Positions 12,388 through 23,605 of a stretch of 64,000 nt of DNA are shown here, piece after piece. Under the pieces are notes generated by a model that was given only the letters and a program-made list of their open reading frames with translations, had not been told where the DNA came from and did no database searches. Position numbers and translations under genes: made by a program. Positions within the stretch are counted from its first letter, which is position 1; the number at the start of each line of letters is the position of its first letter. This stretch comes from Anisus vortex (taxonomy: Eukaryota > Mollusca > Gastropoda > Planorbidae): contig OX421497.1 in NCBI GenBank assembly GCA_949126835.1, positions 22,633,612-22,697,611 on the forward strand, given 5' to 3'.

Positions 12388-12680
12388 TAAGATACACCAG
12401 CAGCCAGATTCGTCGCCCTACGCCACCTGCGTCACCCGTTACGCCAGATTCGCCACCCCAACCGCCAGATCGTCACCCCAGATCCACCAGCAGCCAGATT
12501 CGTCGCCTTACGCCACCTGCGTCACCCGTTACGCCAGATTCGCCACCCCGACCGCTAGAGCGTCACACCCAGATATACCAGCAGCCAGATTCGCCACCCT
12601 ACGCCACCTGTGTCACCCCAGATACACCAGCAGCCAGATTCGCCACCCCAACCGCCAGATCGTCACCCGAGACACCGCAA
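12388..12680 (+). repeat. Tandem repeat in the retrotransposon leader (about 91-bp unit)
   Basis: About three imperfect copies of a C-rich unit containing 'ccagcagccagattcgtcgc' and 'cgccacctgcgtcaccc' lie between the PBS and gag. G is scarce on this strand and no long frame is present. Confidence 0.75.
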
Positions 12681-13057
12681 CGACGTGCCTGCCCGACAAC
12701 TATCAACCCAGAGAACCCGAGAACCGCCATCAACCTCCCCTAAGGAACCGCCGTAGCAGCCGGTACCTAAACCCGAAAAAAAAGACAATAACTATACGCT
12801 AATCCAGTCCCGGCACGGGGAGAACAGAATCTCTGAGCAGCCGAAGTTATCCACACCAACAGCGCTAAGCGCCATAAAACAATAACTTTACGATTGGATA
12901 CGTGTATATGTGTGTGAAATTCTAGGAACCGCTGTTTTGGTGAGTACCATTTTGAGTTGTATTATATTAGATAAACTCTGAACCCCAACCCCTCTTACAT
13001 TCCCTCTCTCTATCTCGTCATATCTCTGTCCGTTTACTCTCGCCTTACTCTGTCACT

Positions 13058-14499
13058 ATGGCTAAAGGTGTACTATTGCGTAAACAGCTGAGAGAAGAGG
13101 CTATCGCGATAGGCTACAGTGACGGAGACGTCATTAAATACGTAGTTGAACAAGTAGCGGCCCCTGAGGCAAGAGAAGAGAAACTTAGACTAGAGCAGAG
13201 AGAAGAGAAACTTAGAGCAGAACAGTTAGCTAGGGAGGACTCACTTAGATTAGTAGCTAGAGAGGAGAGAGCAGAACAATTAGCTAGGGAAGAATTAGAG
13301 TTAGAGAAGAGAATAGATTAGATGAGGAGGCACGCAGGACACATGAATTCAGACTAGCTGAATTAGCCGCAAGCACTAGGCCCCCGGACAACAGCGACAA
13401 CCCAAACTCCCCCTCCTCATTTAGCTCAGCCACCCCCAGCAACCATCCCCTCCCCCGACATGCTTCTCTATGGACTGAAGTTCACGACCCCCGACTGGAA
13501 CAGTTCGACATTTACCTCCGACGGTTTAGAGACTGTATGGAGTTAAATGAGGTCCCCCCAGAATTACATTGTAGGATCCTCGTCGCCACTCTGAGAGGAG
13601 AGGATTATGACACCTATTGTAAACTGCCCCCAGAAGACAGGGAGTCGTGCGTGGCACTGAAAAACGCGCTGCTAAATCGCCACCAGTTACAATCATCCCA
13701 GAAGAAGTTCCGGTCGTCCACGCTACGACCGGGGGAAAATTACACACAATTCGCGGAGCGAATACAATCTTACCTACTCAAGTGGGTTGAATTAGGCAAT
13801 ATCGAGCAGTCATTCGACGGTATGGTCACCCTCGTAATGACTGAGCAAATAGAGTCACAGATGACACCTAAGCTAAGGGCTTTCCTTATTCAACAAGGAA
13901 TCACCGGGTTAAACCCCTCCCTGCAGGGCGCAGATAGGTTTCTGCAGTCCAACCTAGTAGAATCATCCCATCCCCGGGAAAAATTTCAACCACCCCCTGC
14001 TCCCCGACGAGAAAACGGTAGGTCGACAAGGCCACCGGGTCCTCTCTTCAGCCCGGGACACCCACAGTCGCACCGCCGGAATAACTGGGACAACCACCGC
14101 ACCAACCCTCCCCCGCTAATCAGCCACAACAGCTTTCCTCAGCCCCGACCGGGTCATTCACAACCCAGACCCCCTCCGCCCCTCCAAGATTCGCGACGTG
14201 CGGACCAACCCCACCACATGACCAGGCCACAAACCGGCACCAATCATCCCCATTCGACCCGCCACGGTAACTCCGCTGAGCAACAACCCAAGGCACACAA
14301 TAGCTATAATCACTCCCAGAAACCCCCCAGGAGTATACACCGCCACCCTTTGCCCGGCAGACACCCCCAGGACGCAAGACCCAGAAACCGACACACCCCC
14401 CGCTTACACCCCCGCCAAACCGGAAACCAAGACAGAAAGAAATATAGAAATCAACTCAAAAAAAGCCAGGGCCCTTCTCGACTCGGGATGCCAGCTTGA
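13058..14499 (+). pseudogene. gag: gag of the Gmr1-like element, frameshifted
   Basis: The structural protein of the retrotransposon particle. The first part (13058-13321, ATG in the context 'cactatggct') is a highly charged, coiled-coil-like N terminus with repeated REEKLRLEQ/LAREE motifs. It stops at 13319. The reading continues one frame back (open from 13288), giving a proline-rich linker and then a retrotransposon-gag-like helical domain (WTEVHDPRLEQFDIYLRRF, YCKLPPEDRES, RPGENYTQFAERIQSYLLKW). The tail to 14499 is Pro/Arg/His-rich and lacks a CCHC zinc knuckle. The one-base shift near 13290-13320 is probably an indel. The 3' part overlaps the protease frame by more than 200 bases in the +1 frame. 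Confidence 0.75.
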
Positions 14500-14719
14500 T
14501 GGGTTCGCTAAGACTTCCTTCCTGAGTCCCTCCGACTATACTGGCGAGTCAGTCGAATATAGAGTTGTAACGGGATACGTTGAGACCCTCCTAACCGCCA
14601 AGGTTCACATAAAGTCAAAACCATACACTGGCACGGCTACCTTAGCAATCCGAGCCGAATTACCCTATGACGTCATCCTGGGGGAACGATACGTCAACCT
14701 TGCCGATGTCCCCCCCCCC
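14402..14719 (+). pseudogene. Retropepsin-like aspartic protease of the element
   Basis: In the frame +1 to gag, the sequence encodes ARALLDSGCQLD with the catalytic D-S-G motif. It then has a hydrophobic beta-strand pattern and VILGERYV, matching the C-terminal I-L-G motif of clan AA proteases. The frame is open upstream through the end of gag, so a Gag-Pol frameshift may be natural. It leaves frame at a run of ten C (14710-14719), after which the integrase continues one frame back. Homopolymer slippage, or an assembly undercall, is likely there. Confidence 0.75.
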
Positions 14720-15964
14720 TTGCCTCAGTGGCCACACGCGCGCACCCTGACCCTGTTCCCCACCCTCCCCAGGAATCCCCCACGGCCCACGAATTCCTGC
14801 GGGCTCAACAGGAAGACTCGACCCTGGCCCCACTGTTCGCTAAGGTCGGTCAAAACCCAGACCCCCCGAAACCCTACTCGTTTATTCAAAAAGGGAAACG
14901 ACTGTTCCGACGGTCCAGCCTCCCTGACGGTTCGGTCAGAGACCAGCTCATCATCCCCGGTCCCTACCGTAGGCAAGTTATGGAGGCGGCCCACGACTCA
15001 ACCCTGGGCGGTCACCAAGGGCAAGGGTCCACAGTCAACAAAATCACCCATTACTTCCACTGGCCCGGTATGCACAATGAGATCAAACGATTTGTAGCGT
15101 CATGCCACCAATGCCAGCTCATGTCCAAGGCCCACCACGCTAAGCCAGTACCGTTAGGCAAACACGCGGTGACCGACACGCCCTTTCAGCGGGTGTCAGT
15201 AGACCTAGTTGGGCCACTCTCCATAACACGGAAGAAGAACAGGTTCATACTGTGCGTGATATGCCAGGCTACCAATTGGCCGGAAGCTGTGGCGCTGCCG
15301 AAAGAAGACGCGAAACACGTGGCCGAGGCACTGTTTACCATTTTCACGAGAGTGGGGTTTCCCGAAGTCCTACTCTCCGATAACGGGCCCCAGTTCACCA
15401 GTACACTGATGAGGGAAGCGTTGCACATCATGAACACCACTCACCTCCGGTCCTCCCCCTACCACCCTCAATGCAATGGATTAGTCGAACGGTTTAACCA
15501 AACACTAATCGGGCTATTAAAGAAAACCGCCGATGGCCCTCTGGATGAATGGGATACCCTCCTCCCTACCGCCCTATTCGCATATCGGTCTAACCCCCTT
15601 TCTACCTTAGGCTACACTCCCTATGATATGTTATTCGGTTCCCAACCCCGTGGTCCACTAGAGCTCCTCAAGCGCGCCTGGACTAAACTCTCCCCCACCC
15701 CGAAGAACTCTCAGTCCACGCCTACATCAATGACCTAAAGACTAGGCTGAAAACTGTCCACTCTATCGCCTCAAAACACTTAACCAAGAAGAGGGAGAGA
15801 CAGGACGCTCTCTGGCTCCGGGCGATAAAGCACTACTGCTCCTTCCCTCCTCTTACAACAAACTCCAGTTAGCATGGAGAGGCCCATACCCAGTTACAAA
15901 AAAACTCTCAGGCACAAACTACCTTATCAAGATCGGCAACAAAGACAAACTGTTCCACATCAAC
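14720..15964 (+). pseudogene. Integrase of the Gmr1-like element, located before RT
   Basis: The HHCC zinc-binding module reads H-x6-H (HDSTLGGH), then 29 residues, then CHQC. The catalytic DDE core follows: D in VDLVGPL, D in LLSDNGPQF, and E 36 residues later in GLVERFNQT (D-x35-E). A GPY/F-type C-terminal module (LAWRGPYPVTKKLSG ... FHINLLKRY) joins directly to the RT frame around 15870-15990. The frame changes near 15700 (stop at 15736-15738) and again near 15808, each by one base in the same direction. All catalytic residues are intact, so the damage is limited to these single-base shifts. Confidence 0.88.
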
Positions 15965-17572
15965 TTGCTAAAGCGATACATAGAGCGACCGTTAGACGAT
16001 ACACCCCTGGTAGCAACGGCTATTGCTGAAGAGACAGAAGCCGATGACTCATTAACCGCCTTTCCCCTACAACAGACAGAAACCGTAGATAATGTAGAAA
16101 TCTGTTCCCTTCTAACCCCTGAACAAGCTGACACAGCGAAACATTTACTCTCCTCGTACTCCTCGTACTCCGACGTGCTGACTGACACCCCAGGGCGTAC
16201 CAACTTAGAAACATTCACTATGAAGGTCACCGACCCCCGACCCATTCAGGTCAAGGCATACGCTATGCCCCATGCCAAACTAGATGTCATTGAAAAGGAA
16301 ATAAATTATCTGCTAGCCAACAACATCATCGCCCCCTCAACCTCCCCGTACAATGCGCCGGTGGTACTAGTAAGGAAATCAGACGGTTCTCACCGTATGT
16401 GCATAGACTTCCGCCGCTTAAACGCGGTCACCGAATTTCAAGTTGAACCAATGCCAGACCCTGATTTACTGTTTTCAAAACTAAGCAACGCTCAATACTT
16501 TTCCAAGTTTGATCTTAGCAAAGGATTCTTCCAAATAGAAGTGGAAGAGAAGTGCCGACACTACCTCGCCTTCAGTACCGATCAAGGGCACTTCGAGTTT
16601 CAAACTGTCCCCTTTGGTCTAAATAACTCCCCCTCCGTGTTCACACGCATGATGCGGAAGCTTATTCAGTCAATTAACAGGCCTGGGATCACCCATTTCG
16701 TAGATGATATCTTGATCGCCACGCCCACCTGGGCAAGTCTTGTAGAAACAATAACTGCCCTGCTAGTTAGGCTCCGCGAAACCGGCCTAACCGCGAGGCC
16801 CTCAAAATGCATGGTCGGGTTCAATAAACTGAAATTCCTAGGTCACATGATCGAAAGGAACAAAATAATGCCGGACGAAACCAAGGTAGAGAAAATTAAG
16901 TTAGCCCCTCAGCCCACCACCAAATCAGGTATACGGTCTCTACTAGGGTCAACAGGGTATTATCAGAAGTTCATACCACACTACAATAGCATCGCAGCCC
17001 CTTTAACAGACCTAACGCGGAAAAATCTCCCAGAGAAAGTTACTTGGTCCGATGAGTGCCAACAAGCGTTCGACCAATTGAAGACAGCTCTCACTAGCAA
17101 ACCCATACTGCGACTGCTGAACCCGTCCCTTCCCTACGTGTTGAAGTGCGATGCAAGCGGACGAGCAGTAGGCGCGGCCCTGTTACAACCTGACCCGGAA
17201 CATGATAACATGCTGTTCCCTGTAGCCTACGCGTCACGGAAACTCAACTCCGCGCAAAAAAATTACGGCACCTCTGAACAGGAGTGTCTGGCTCTCGTAT
17301 TTGGAATTGAGAAATTCCACGTATACCTGTACGGACGCCATTTCATTCTACACACCGACCACCAGCCCCTGACGTTCCTCGCATGCGCAAAGAACCTAAA
17401 CAGAAGGTTAATGAGATACTCACTCACCCTGTCACAGTACAGCTTCCAAACCGTTTACCAGTCTGGAAAAGAACACCACCTCGCGGATTTCCTATCCCGA
17501 TACTCCCACTCAGATCCCAACCCCGACGACACACCACCGACTCCCCCCCTTTCCATGTGCCAGAGACAGTAA
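15965..17572 (+). CDS. Reverse transcriptase-RNase H of the Gmr1-like element
   Basis: About 535 uninterrupted codons that are the C-terminal part of Pol, not a separate gene (the upstream codons are also open and encode the end of integrase). RT motifs include VLVRKSDGSHRMCIDFRRLN, FDLSKGFFQIEV, PFGLNNSPSVF and the catalytic FVDDIL box, with FLGH downstream. The RNase H domain has LKCDASGRAVGAALL, the catalytic E in TSEQECLAL, HTDHQPL, and HHLADFLSR near the C terminus. The frame ends at TAA, 50 bases before the 3' LTR, with nothing resembling an integrase after it. This confirms the unusual domain order. Confidence 0.92.
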   Translation: MLKRYIERPLDDTPLVATAIAEETEADDSLTAFPLQQTETVDNVEICSLLTPEQADTAKHLLSSYSSYSDVLTDTPGRTNLETFTMKVTDPRPIQVKAYAMPHAKLDVIEKEINYLLANNIIAPSTSPYNAPVVLVRKSDGSHRMCIDFRRLNAVTEFQVEPMPDPDLLFSKLSNAQYFSKFDLSKGFFQIEVEEKCRHYLAFSTDQGHFEFQTVPFGLNNSPSVFTRMMRKLIQSINRPGITHFVDDILIATPTWASLVETITALLVRLRETGLTARPSKCMVGFNKLKFLGHMIERNKIMPDETKVEKIKLAPQPTTKSGIRSLLGSTGYYQKFIPHYNSIAAPLTDLTRKNLPEKVTWSDECQQAFDQLKTALTSKPILRLLNPSLPYVLKCDASGRAVGAALLQPDPEHDNMLFPVAYASRKLNSAQKNYGTSEQECLALVFGIEKFHVYLYGRHFILHTDHQPLTFLACAKNLNRRLMRYSLTLSQYSFQTVYQSGKEHHLADFLSRYSHSDPNPDDTPPTPPLSMCQRQ

Positions 17573-17621
17573 TTTAGGTGTGAATCCACTCGGAGTAGAT
17601 TCCCAAGCTGCCCGGGTGAGT

Positions 17622-19225
17622 TGTCACGATTCTGGCCTAAAACCGTGACTCTTAGCACTCATAGATAGATTATAGCGTAGATAGTAGTATAGAATCATAG
17701 GTTAGCGTAGAGTTTAGATTAGATAGGATGAGAATAGCCTGGAACTATTACCTTCTCCCTCTCTCACGCAATAGGAACACCCCAACCACCCCCTTCTTCG
17801 CCTATTCCTTAACCTCTCACTACACTTCTCTTTTAATCCCAATTCAGAGTTTCCTAATCAATACGCCCAAACTGGTACTAAAACCGTGAATGAATGACGT
17901 GTGAATCTTAATGTATATATTCTATTATAATTTTAACTATTTATTCATGCCGTATTTAAATGTGCTTGTATAATAACTATTCATTCATGTTGTTAATTCA
18001 ACATGCTGTATACATTACGCGCCAAAAGAAACCCACCCCACCTCCCCCGCTAAACCCCTTTTCCCCCTTCCCATACCACTCAAGGGCGGCGACTCGCTAG
18101 CTAACCTTTGAGACGGTCAATGTTTTCGCATCTACTTAATATCCCCTCGGCCGAAAACCCACGCCAGCCATTCGAATGACCACGTAAAATTATATCAAAG
18201 GGAGATAATTCCCTTCACTCAGCATGACGTATGTATCAATCGTCTTTTATCTAGACTAACCCCACCCACTTCGACCCCCCCGTCTCCCTTGTTCCCCCAC
18301 TTCGACACCGCCCCCCCCGTCTCCCTTGTTCACCCCGCTGAGTGCGGGCGGCAATAATTATTTCATCTACACCCTACTCGCAGTTTTGGCGGTATAAATG
18401 TCCACCCACCCCCCAACTCCATTTTTGGCACCAATAAGCTTTGTTTCTTTATGTAAATATATGTTCGAAAGGACCAATGGGAATTATATGTAAATCGAGT
18501 TAATGTAATCACCCAATCAAACTGAGGAGCTTTTCACGTGACTAACGTCCACGAAAAGCCGCTCAACTAGGTTTTTAGTTAGTCTGGCTCAGGTCTCGAG
18601 GAAGACGCATCGTCTTAGCTTATCTCCCGAGTTGCATCTTGGACTTGCAGATAATTAGTCAGTAACGTAATTCCTCAGTATAGTTGTGTAGCCTAAAATT
18701 GGATTACATAAACAGTACCATATACTAAGCGTAGACCTTCTGTGCATATATCTCAAGTACTATATCGCTCCCCGCATGATATATATATATATATATATAT
18801 ATATAGCTGTTTAGCCAGTAACCATATGTCAGTAGTATAGTTGCAGTAACCATATGTCAGTAGTATAGTTGTGTAGCCTAACTTTGGATTCCATAACACT
18901 CGCATATACTAGTGTCAATATTGCTGTATAACTTCACATGTATTTCTCACCATTGGATATTCGAACGTAATAAACACCTGAACAGTAACCAGTGATTTGC
19001 TTGATTATCTTAGAACTGTTTGTTTGTATACTCTGTAACATCTTAAACGAGCCAAGGAGAGAGATAATCATTGTTCCAGGACGATTGCAGCAGCATCGGT
19101 ATCTCATACCCCCAAGACAACCAGCCACCAGTAACCATTAACCCCACTCAAACACCCCCCCCCCCGCACCCATCTCAGTGTCAACATTGTGACGAATTGC
19201 TCTCCCCAACAGCAACATCGTGACA
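17622..19225 (+). repeat. 3' LTR (1604 bp)
   Basis: Nearly identical to the 5' LTR with the same TGTCACGAT/ATCGTGACA ends. Differences are about 15 point changes, a 4-base deletion near 18010, loss of one C-rich unit near 18290, and expansion of a (TA)n run at 18780-18806. No convincing polypurine tract precedes it. Confidence 0.92.
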
Positions 19226-19229
19226 TAGT

Positions 19230-19255
19230 GGACGTAATAATCTTCTATCTAGAAG
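19230..19255 (+). repeat. Short dispersed motif (also at 35699)
   Basis: GGACGTAATAATCTTCTATC followed by TAGAA occurs immediately after the retrotransposon's target duplication. It recurs with two changes at 35699-35724 next to a SINE fragment, suggesting both belong to one interspersed repeat. Confidence 0.45.
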
Positions 19256-19289
19256 GAAAGTCTGTAAACTTATAAGATAAGATAAAACT

Positions 19290-19965
19290 TATAAACAGTA
19301 TTTCTCCTATTTTAAGTAACAAAGTATAATGTTAGATCTTCTGCAGTATTCCGCATACTTTAAGTAGTATCCCGCTGGATCAAACTAATCCATAGAGCTG
19401 GTGAAGCAGCGTTCACAAGTTTAGGGGCCACGCAAACTAGGTGATTGTGTGGCTAGCACTATGCACAGCCACCTTTACTTTACCCTAACTAATGCCAGGT
19501 ACCCATCGGAGCTGGGTAGACTCAGTGACCCTCTCCAGACCGGAGAAAAAAATCCTAGCCTGCACCAGGATTCCAATCCAGGACCTTCGGTACAGCAGCC
19601 GAACGCGCTGCCAGACGGCTACCAGAAGATCTACTGTATTTTGCCCACTTCAACAAAGCAAAATGTTAGAGCCTCTACCGTATTTTGCCCACTTCAACAA
19701 AGCAAAATGTTAGAGCCTCTACCGTATTTCGCCCACGTTAAGAAAGCAAAATGTTAGATCCTCTACCGTATTTTGCCCACTTCAACAAAGCAAAATGTTA
19801 GAGCCTCTACCGTATTTTGCCCACTTCAACAAAGCAAAATGTTAGAGCTTCTACCGTATTTTGCCCACTTCAACAAAGCAAAATGTTAGAGCCTCTACCG
19901 TATTTTGCCCACTTCAACAAAGCAAAATGTCAGAGCTTCTACCATGCTCACTTCAAGTAACACAG
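19290..19965. repeat. 44-bp minisatellite interrupted by a SINE
   Basis: The core at 19628-19950 has about seven close copies of a 44-bp unit containing 'accgtattttgcccacttca' and 'agcaaaatgttagag'. Diverged units at 19290-19365 lie on the other side of the SINE (19370-19625), so the SINE appears to have inserted into the array or at its edge. Open frames across it are artefacts. Confidence 0.8.
19370..19625 (-). mobile_element. tRNA-derived SINE, minus strand
   Basis: On the minus strand the head contains a tRNA-like A box region (ctggcagcgcgttcggctg) and a B-box-like 'ggattggaatcc'. A body shared with the 50.9-kb copy follows ('gggtacctggcattagtt', 'gggtaaagtaaaggtggctg', 'gtgaacgctgcttcacc') and then a tail near 19370. 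It is diverged from that copy; no clean target duplication was seen. Confidence 0.75.
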
Positions 19966-19969
19966 TATA

Positions 19970-20750
19970 AAGTTAGAGCCGTAATTTACAATATTTCTCT
20001 TACTTTAAAAAATTAACACGGTATGATGTCAAAACCAGTATTGTATTTCGCCTACTATATTATATGTCTTACGAAATATCACATCGTCACAGGATAATGA
20101 ATGTCTCGAGTCGACTAAAGAATCTTTTATTCCTATTGACCCAGTCACTCAAACGTACATTTCAAAGTCATTGGAACAAATCTATCATGACATAATTACA
20201 GATGTCATCCACAAATAGCATGATGAAGTTAATGTGTTAGCAGCACGCTACGCGAGACTATTCTTGGTCATTTTATTAAAATACATTTAGGTCTATCTTA
20301 TTTTTTTTCTTTTCCTAGTGAAATACATCTCCAAGTTTTGAATTGTTTTGACTTATTAACAAATATTAACTGTGTTTGTCAAAACTATTTTTGTTTGTTC
20401 AAACTATTTGTTAGCTGGGTAAAAACCAGTTGATGTAAAACAGTGGGGAAAATGCTTCATGGCCTTTTTTCTTCCATTAAAAATTTAAACGTTTATTTTT
20501 TTAAATATTAACATATGAAAGAAATATTTGTTTTTTTATATTTTCTTCTATGCACGTAACATATCCATTAATACTTGTTTAGAATATGTAAATGAATTCC
20601 TGAAATTATTTCTAATTTGTCTTTGTAATACTTATGTAACAAATTATTGGTCGACTCTTCAAGGTAAATGAAAATAATAATGTGGCTCTCATTGCTCTCA
20701 CACGTGCACACCCTGGGTAAAAACCAATATTGTGAATTGTGAAGTTGATG
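19970..20750. other. AT-rich, no feature recognised
   Basis: No coding, RNA or repeat structure was identified beyond scattered 'gtaaaaacca' words that foreshadow the array starting at 20760. Confidence 0.4.
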
Positions 20751-20759
20751 AAACCGATT

Positions 20760-21545
20760 GTTATGTTAGTAAAAACAATTTGTAAGTTGATAAAAACCAT
20801 TTAATAGGATGGTGAAACCTACTACGTTGGTAAATACTAATAATAAAGTTCATAAAAAATACATTTGTTATTCTAGTAAAAAAGCCATTTATTAAGAAGG
20901 TAGAACACACTAGATTGGTAATTACCAATTGTAAAGTTGATAAAAAAAAAACATTTCTCATGTTACAGTAAAAAGCTATTTATTAAAATGGTAAAACCCA
21001 TTAGGTTGGTAAATACCAATTGTAAAGTTGATAAAAAAAACATTTCTCATGTTACAGTAAAAAGCTATTTATTAGTATGGTAAAACCCATTAGGTTGGTA
21101 AATACCAATTGTAAAGTTGATAAAAAAAACATTTCTCATGTTACAGTAAAAAGTTATTTATTAGGATGGTAAAACCCATTAGGTTGGTAAATACCAATTG
21201 TAAAGTTGATAAAAAAAACACATTTCTCACGTTACAGTAAAAAGTTATTTATTAGGATGGTAAAACCCATTAGGTTTGTAAATACCAATTGTAAAGTTGA
21301 TAAAAAAAACATTTCTCACGTTACAGTAAAAAGTTATTTATTAGGATGGTAAAACCCATTAGGTTGGTAAATACCAATTGTAAAGTTGATTAAAAAAAAA
21401 AATTTCTCACGTTACAGTAAAAAGTTATTTATTAGGATGGTAAAACCCATTAGGTTGGTAAATACCAATTGTAAAGTTGATAAAAAAAAACATTTGCTAT
21501 GCTAGTAAAAAGCCATTTATTAGGATGGTAAGACCCACTACATTC
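20760..21545. repeat. 89-bp minisatellite, about 8 to 9 copies
   Basis: Unit built from 'ttatttattaggatggtaaa', 'acccattaggttggtaaata', 'ccaattgtaaagttgat' and an A run, then 'catttctcatgttacag'. Outer copies (20760-20930, 21480-21560) are more diverged than inner ones, the usual pattern for arrays homogenised in the centre. Confidence 0.9.
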
Positions 21546-21569
21546 AAAAAGCCATTTGCCAGGTTGTTA

Positions 21570-23260
21570 AAGAGCATTTGTTAGGTTGTCCATTGTCGTG
21601 TACGCAGCTATTTTCTTTAGAACTTCTAAACTGAATTGATTTTTTGCAACTCGGGTGAAAACAACAGCAACCATGAATGCTTTGTTTCTGGGCCATGTAT
21701 TCCAAGCAAAAGGGACTTTCTGGTTAGTACAATTGTACAAGCAAGGAACTGATTACAAGGTAACATTATTTCTTAACACGTGCAGATTAGTAAATTTGAC
21801 AAGTCAGTGTTATTTGATTTTTATTCAGGAAGGATGTATGGACTACACTGGACTAGTGTTACTAGTGTTCTTGTGTTGTAATTTAGCAGCATCGTCACAA
21901 TGACATGTGTCTAACAACGTTTATATCAGAGTCAGTAAATATCTTGGAAACTAATGATTTACAACAAGCCTACGTAAACCAGTTTACCACACAGAAGGAA
22001 GCGGAAGAACTGCTGCCGTAGGCGGGGGAAACACGAGTCAAAAGCAGGAAAAGAGGACGGATGGGGATATCTTCCACCCATTTTTTTTTGGTCGATGTGA
22101 TATCCTTGAATAATATAATAGACGAGATAGATTGTTGTTGTAAGTATCTGTATATATTAAATCAATTTAATAAGTCAACAGGGAACATGGGTCAATAAAA
22201 CGGCCTTGGATGCCTCTGTAGACCTAGAAGGTTTTCATTTGCTCCGGGGCAGTACAACTCGTAAACAGTGGTTCAATTGAAATGAGAAGAATCGGCAATC
22301 TGTATAAACATATACAATAATGCAGTATCAACCATAGGGCAACCGAAAGTAGGCTATGCTTGCCTGGCATTAAATTATTGTGTGTCAACTTTGAGAGCTA
22401 TATATACGCCAGGGAAATGCACAGCAAAAATATGTCAGACGGACTATGTCTACATTGAAACATAGACAAAATAGACACTACTACCCAATCAGTTTCTAGA
22501 CATCGTTCATGTGTAGGGAACACAAAGCCAAGGCTCTATTCGTCAAGTTATGGTGAACTTTTATCATTTATTGCTAGATCAGCCTTTACCAACATTGCTA
22601 AAAAGAATCACTGGCATATGTTACAGCATTAGAACTTGTTCCTTCATTTAAAAAAGGCTAGTCCCTTCATTTAAAAAAGGCTAACGGAACCAGACTAATT
22701 AGGCTGATAACTTGTTAAGTAGCCGACTTCCACTTTTGGCATTATATTTGACAAATCTTGAGAACTGCAAGAATTACCGATAATTTAGAAGACACCAGAG
22801 CTTGTACTGACTTCAAAGGGAAACAAATGTTTGCTACAATGACTACCTTCATTAGCATTTAGTCTATTAGAATGTAATGTTTCGAGAAAATAATTCTAGA
22901 ACATTTGTTACAGAAATACCCAGACTTACGCGATCACTAGAAAAACTTCTATACGAAAACTCACTATTTATTTCGTAAATAATTTATTAAACTCATAATT
23001 TTTTTTTAAAGTAAATAAATTGTATTGTCTTAATTATATTTTGAGACTGTTTTTGTTTATGAATCGCACTTTGTTGACAAGAAAACTTTCATTTTTCTTT
23101 CAAAATCAATAAAACAAACTTATCATATCATATTAATGTCAAGGGTTGGTATCGATCCGCCTGGGTAAAGAGGGGGGCTATTGATCTGCACCATACACTC
23201 CCTTGTTTCATTTTTTAAGTACATGTAAATGCTTCTTGTTATTTGAGAATTTAATAAGTG
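21570..23260. other. Region without recognised genes
   Basis: A plus-strand frame at 21655-21903 begins in a reasonable ATG context but resembles nothing known. A local 23-base direct duplication ('cccttcatttaaaaaaggct') lies at 22639-22682. Otherwise AT-rich background; it would be intronic if the minus-strand gene extends through here. Confidence 0.4.
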
Positions 23261-23265
23261 CTCAC

Positions 23266-23320
23266 CTTCGATCAACGTTTATTCTGTCGTCATCCTCATC
23301 ATAGTAGTAACGATCTTGAC
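23266..23320 (-). CDS. Internal exon of an unidentified minus-strand gene
   Basis: On the minus strand, 'tattttatttccattctgcag' gives a strong acceptor and 'cgaag|gtgagc' a strong donor, enclosing 55 bases. Only one frame is open. It begins with the last two bases of a codon and encodes QDRYYYDEDDDRINVDR, an acidic and tyrosine-rich stretch, leaving two bases for the next exon. The phase matches the exon at 27287-27221, whose last single G completes a glycine codon here. Splice sites on both sides plus phase agreement make this a good exon call, although it is short. I do not recognise the protein. The next exon downstream was not identified. Confidence 0.55.
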
Positions 23321-23605
23321 CTGCAGAATGGAAATAAAATACACTCTTAGGAAACAAGATTCGATTGATAAATTGTTGCACAGTAAGGACCCGCGCTGGC
23401 AGTTCTCAAACAATTTAGACAGTTTCTCATCATATATTTACAGACGCTCCTTCTATGAAGAAGATAATTACGTCCTACACTCATTCGTGGTCTGATTCTA
23501 GACTTGCATTTTAATTAATTAGTGTTTAAAATGATGTTAGTTTTTTTTCCTGGTTTGTTCAGGCAAGCCGTTCCATGCCCGCATGCCACACGAGCAGAAA
23601 GAGTA

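Larger units (their letters stand above)
10638..19225 (+). mobile_element. Gmr1-like LTR retrotransposon (Ty3-related, INT before RT)
   Basis: An 8.6-kb element bounded by two LTRs of about 1.6 kb and flanked by a 5-bp duplication TAGTG (10633-10637 and 19226-19230). Coding order is gag, aspartic protease, integrase, reverse transcriptase, RNase H. Canonical Ty3/gypsy elements have integrase last; integrase upstream of RT is characteristic of Gmr1-like elements, although the RT itself (FVDD box) is Ty3-like. The two LTRs differ by roughly 15 substitutions plus small indels by eye, about 1%, so insertion is fairly recent. Yet the coding region carries several one-base frame changes, so this copy is probably not autonomous. 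Large antisense frames inside the element are shadows. Confidence 0.9.

Noticed and set aside
22935..22970. Next downstream exon of the minus-strand gene ending at 'gatcgc|gtaagt'
   Set aside because: The phase could fit and the frame is open, but the candidate acceptor lacks a pyrimidine tract and the exon would be about 34 bases.
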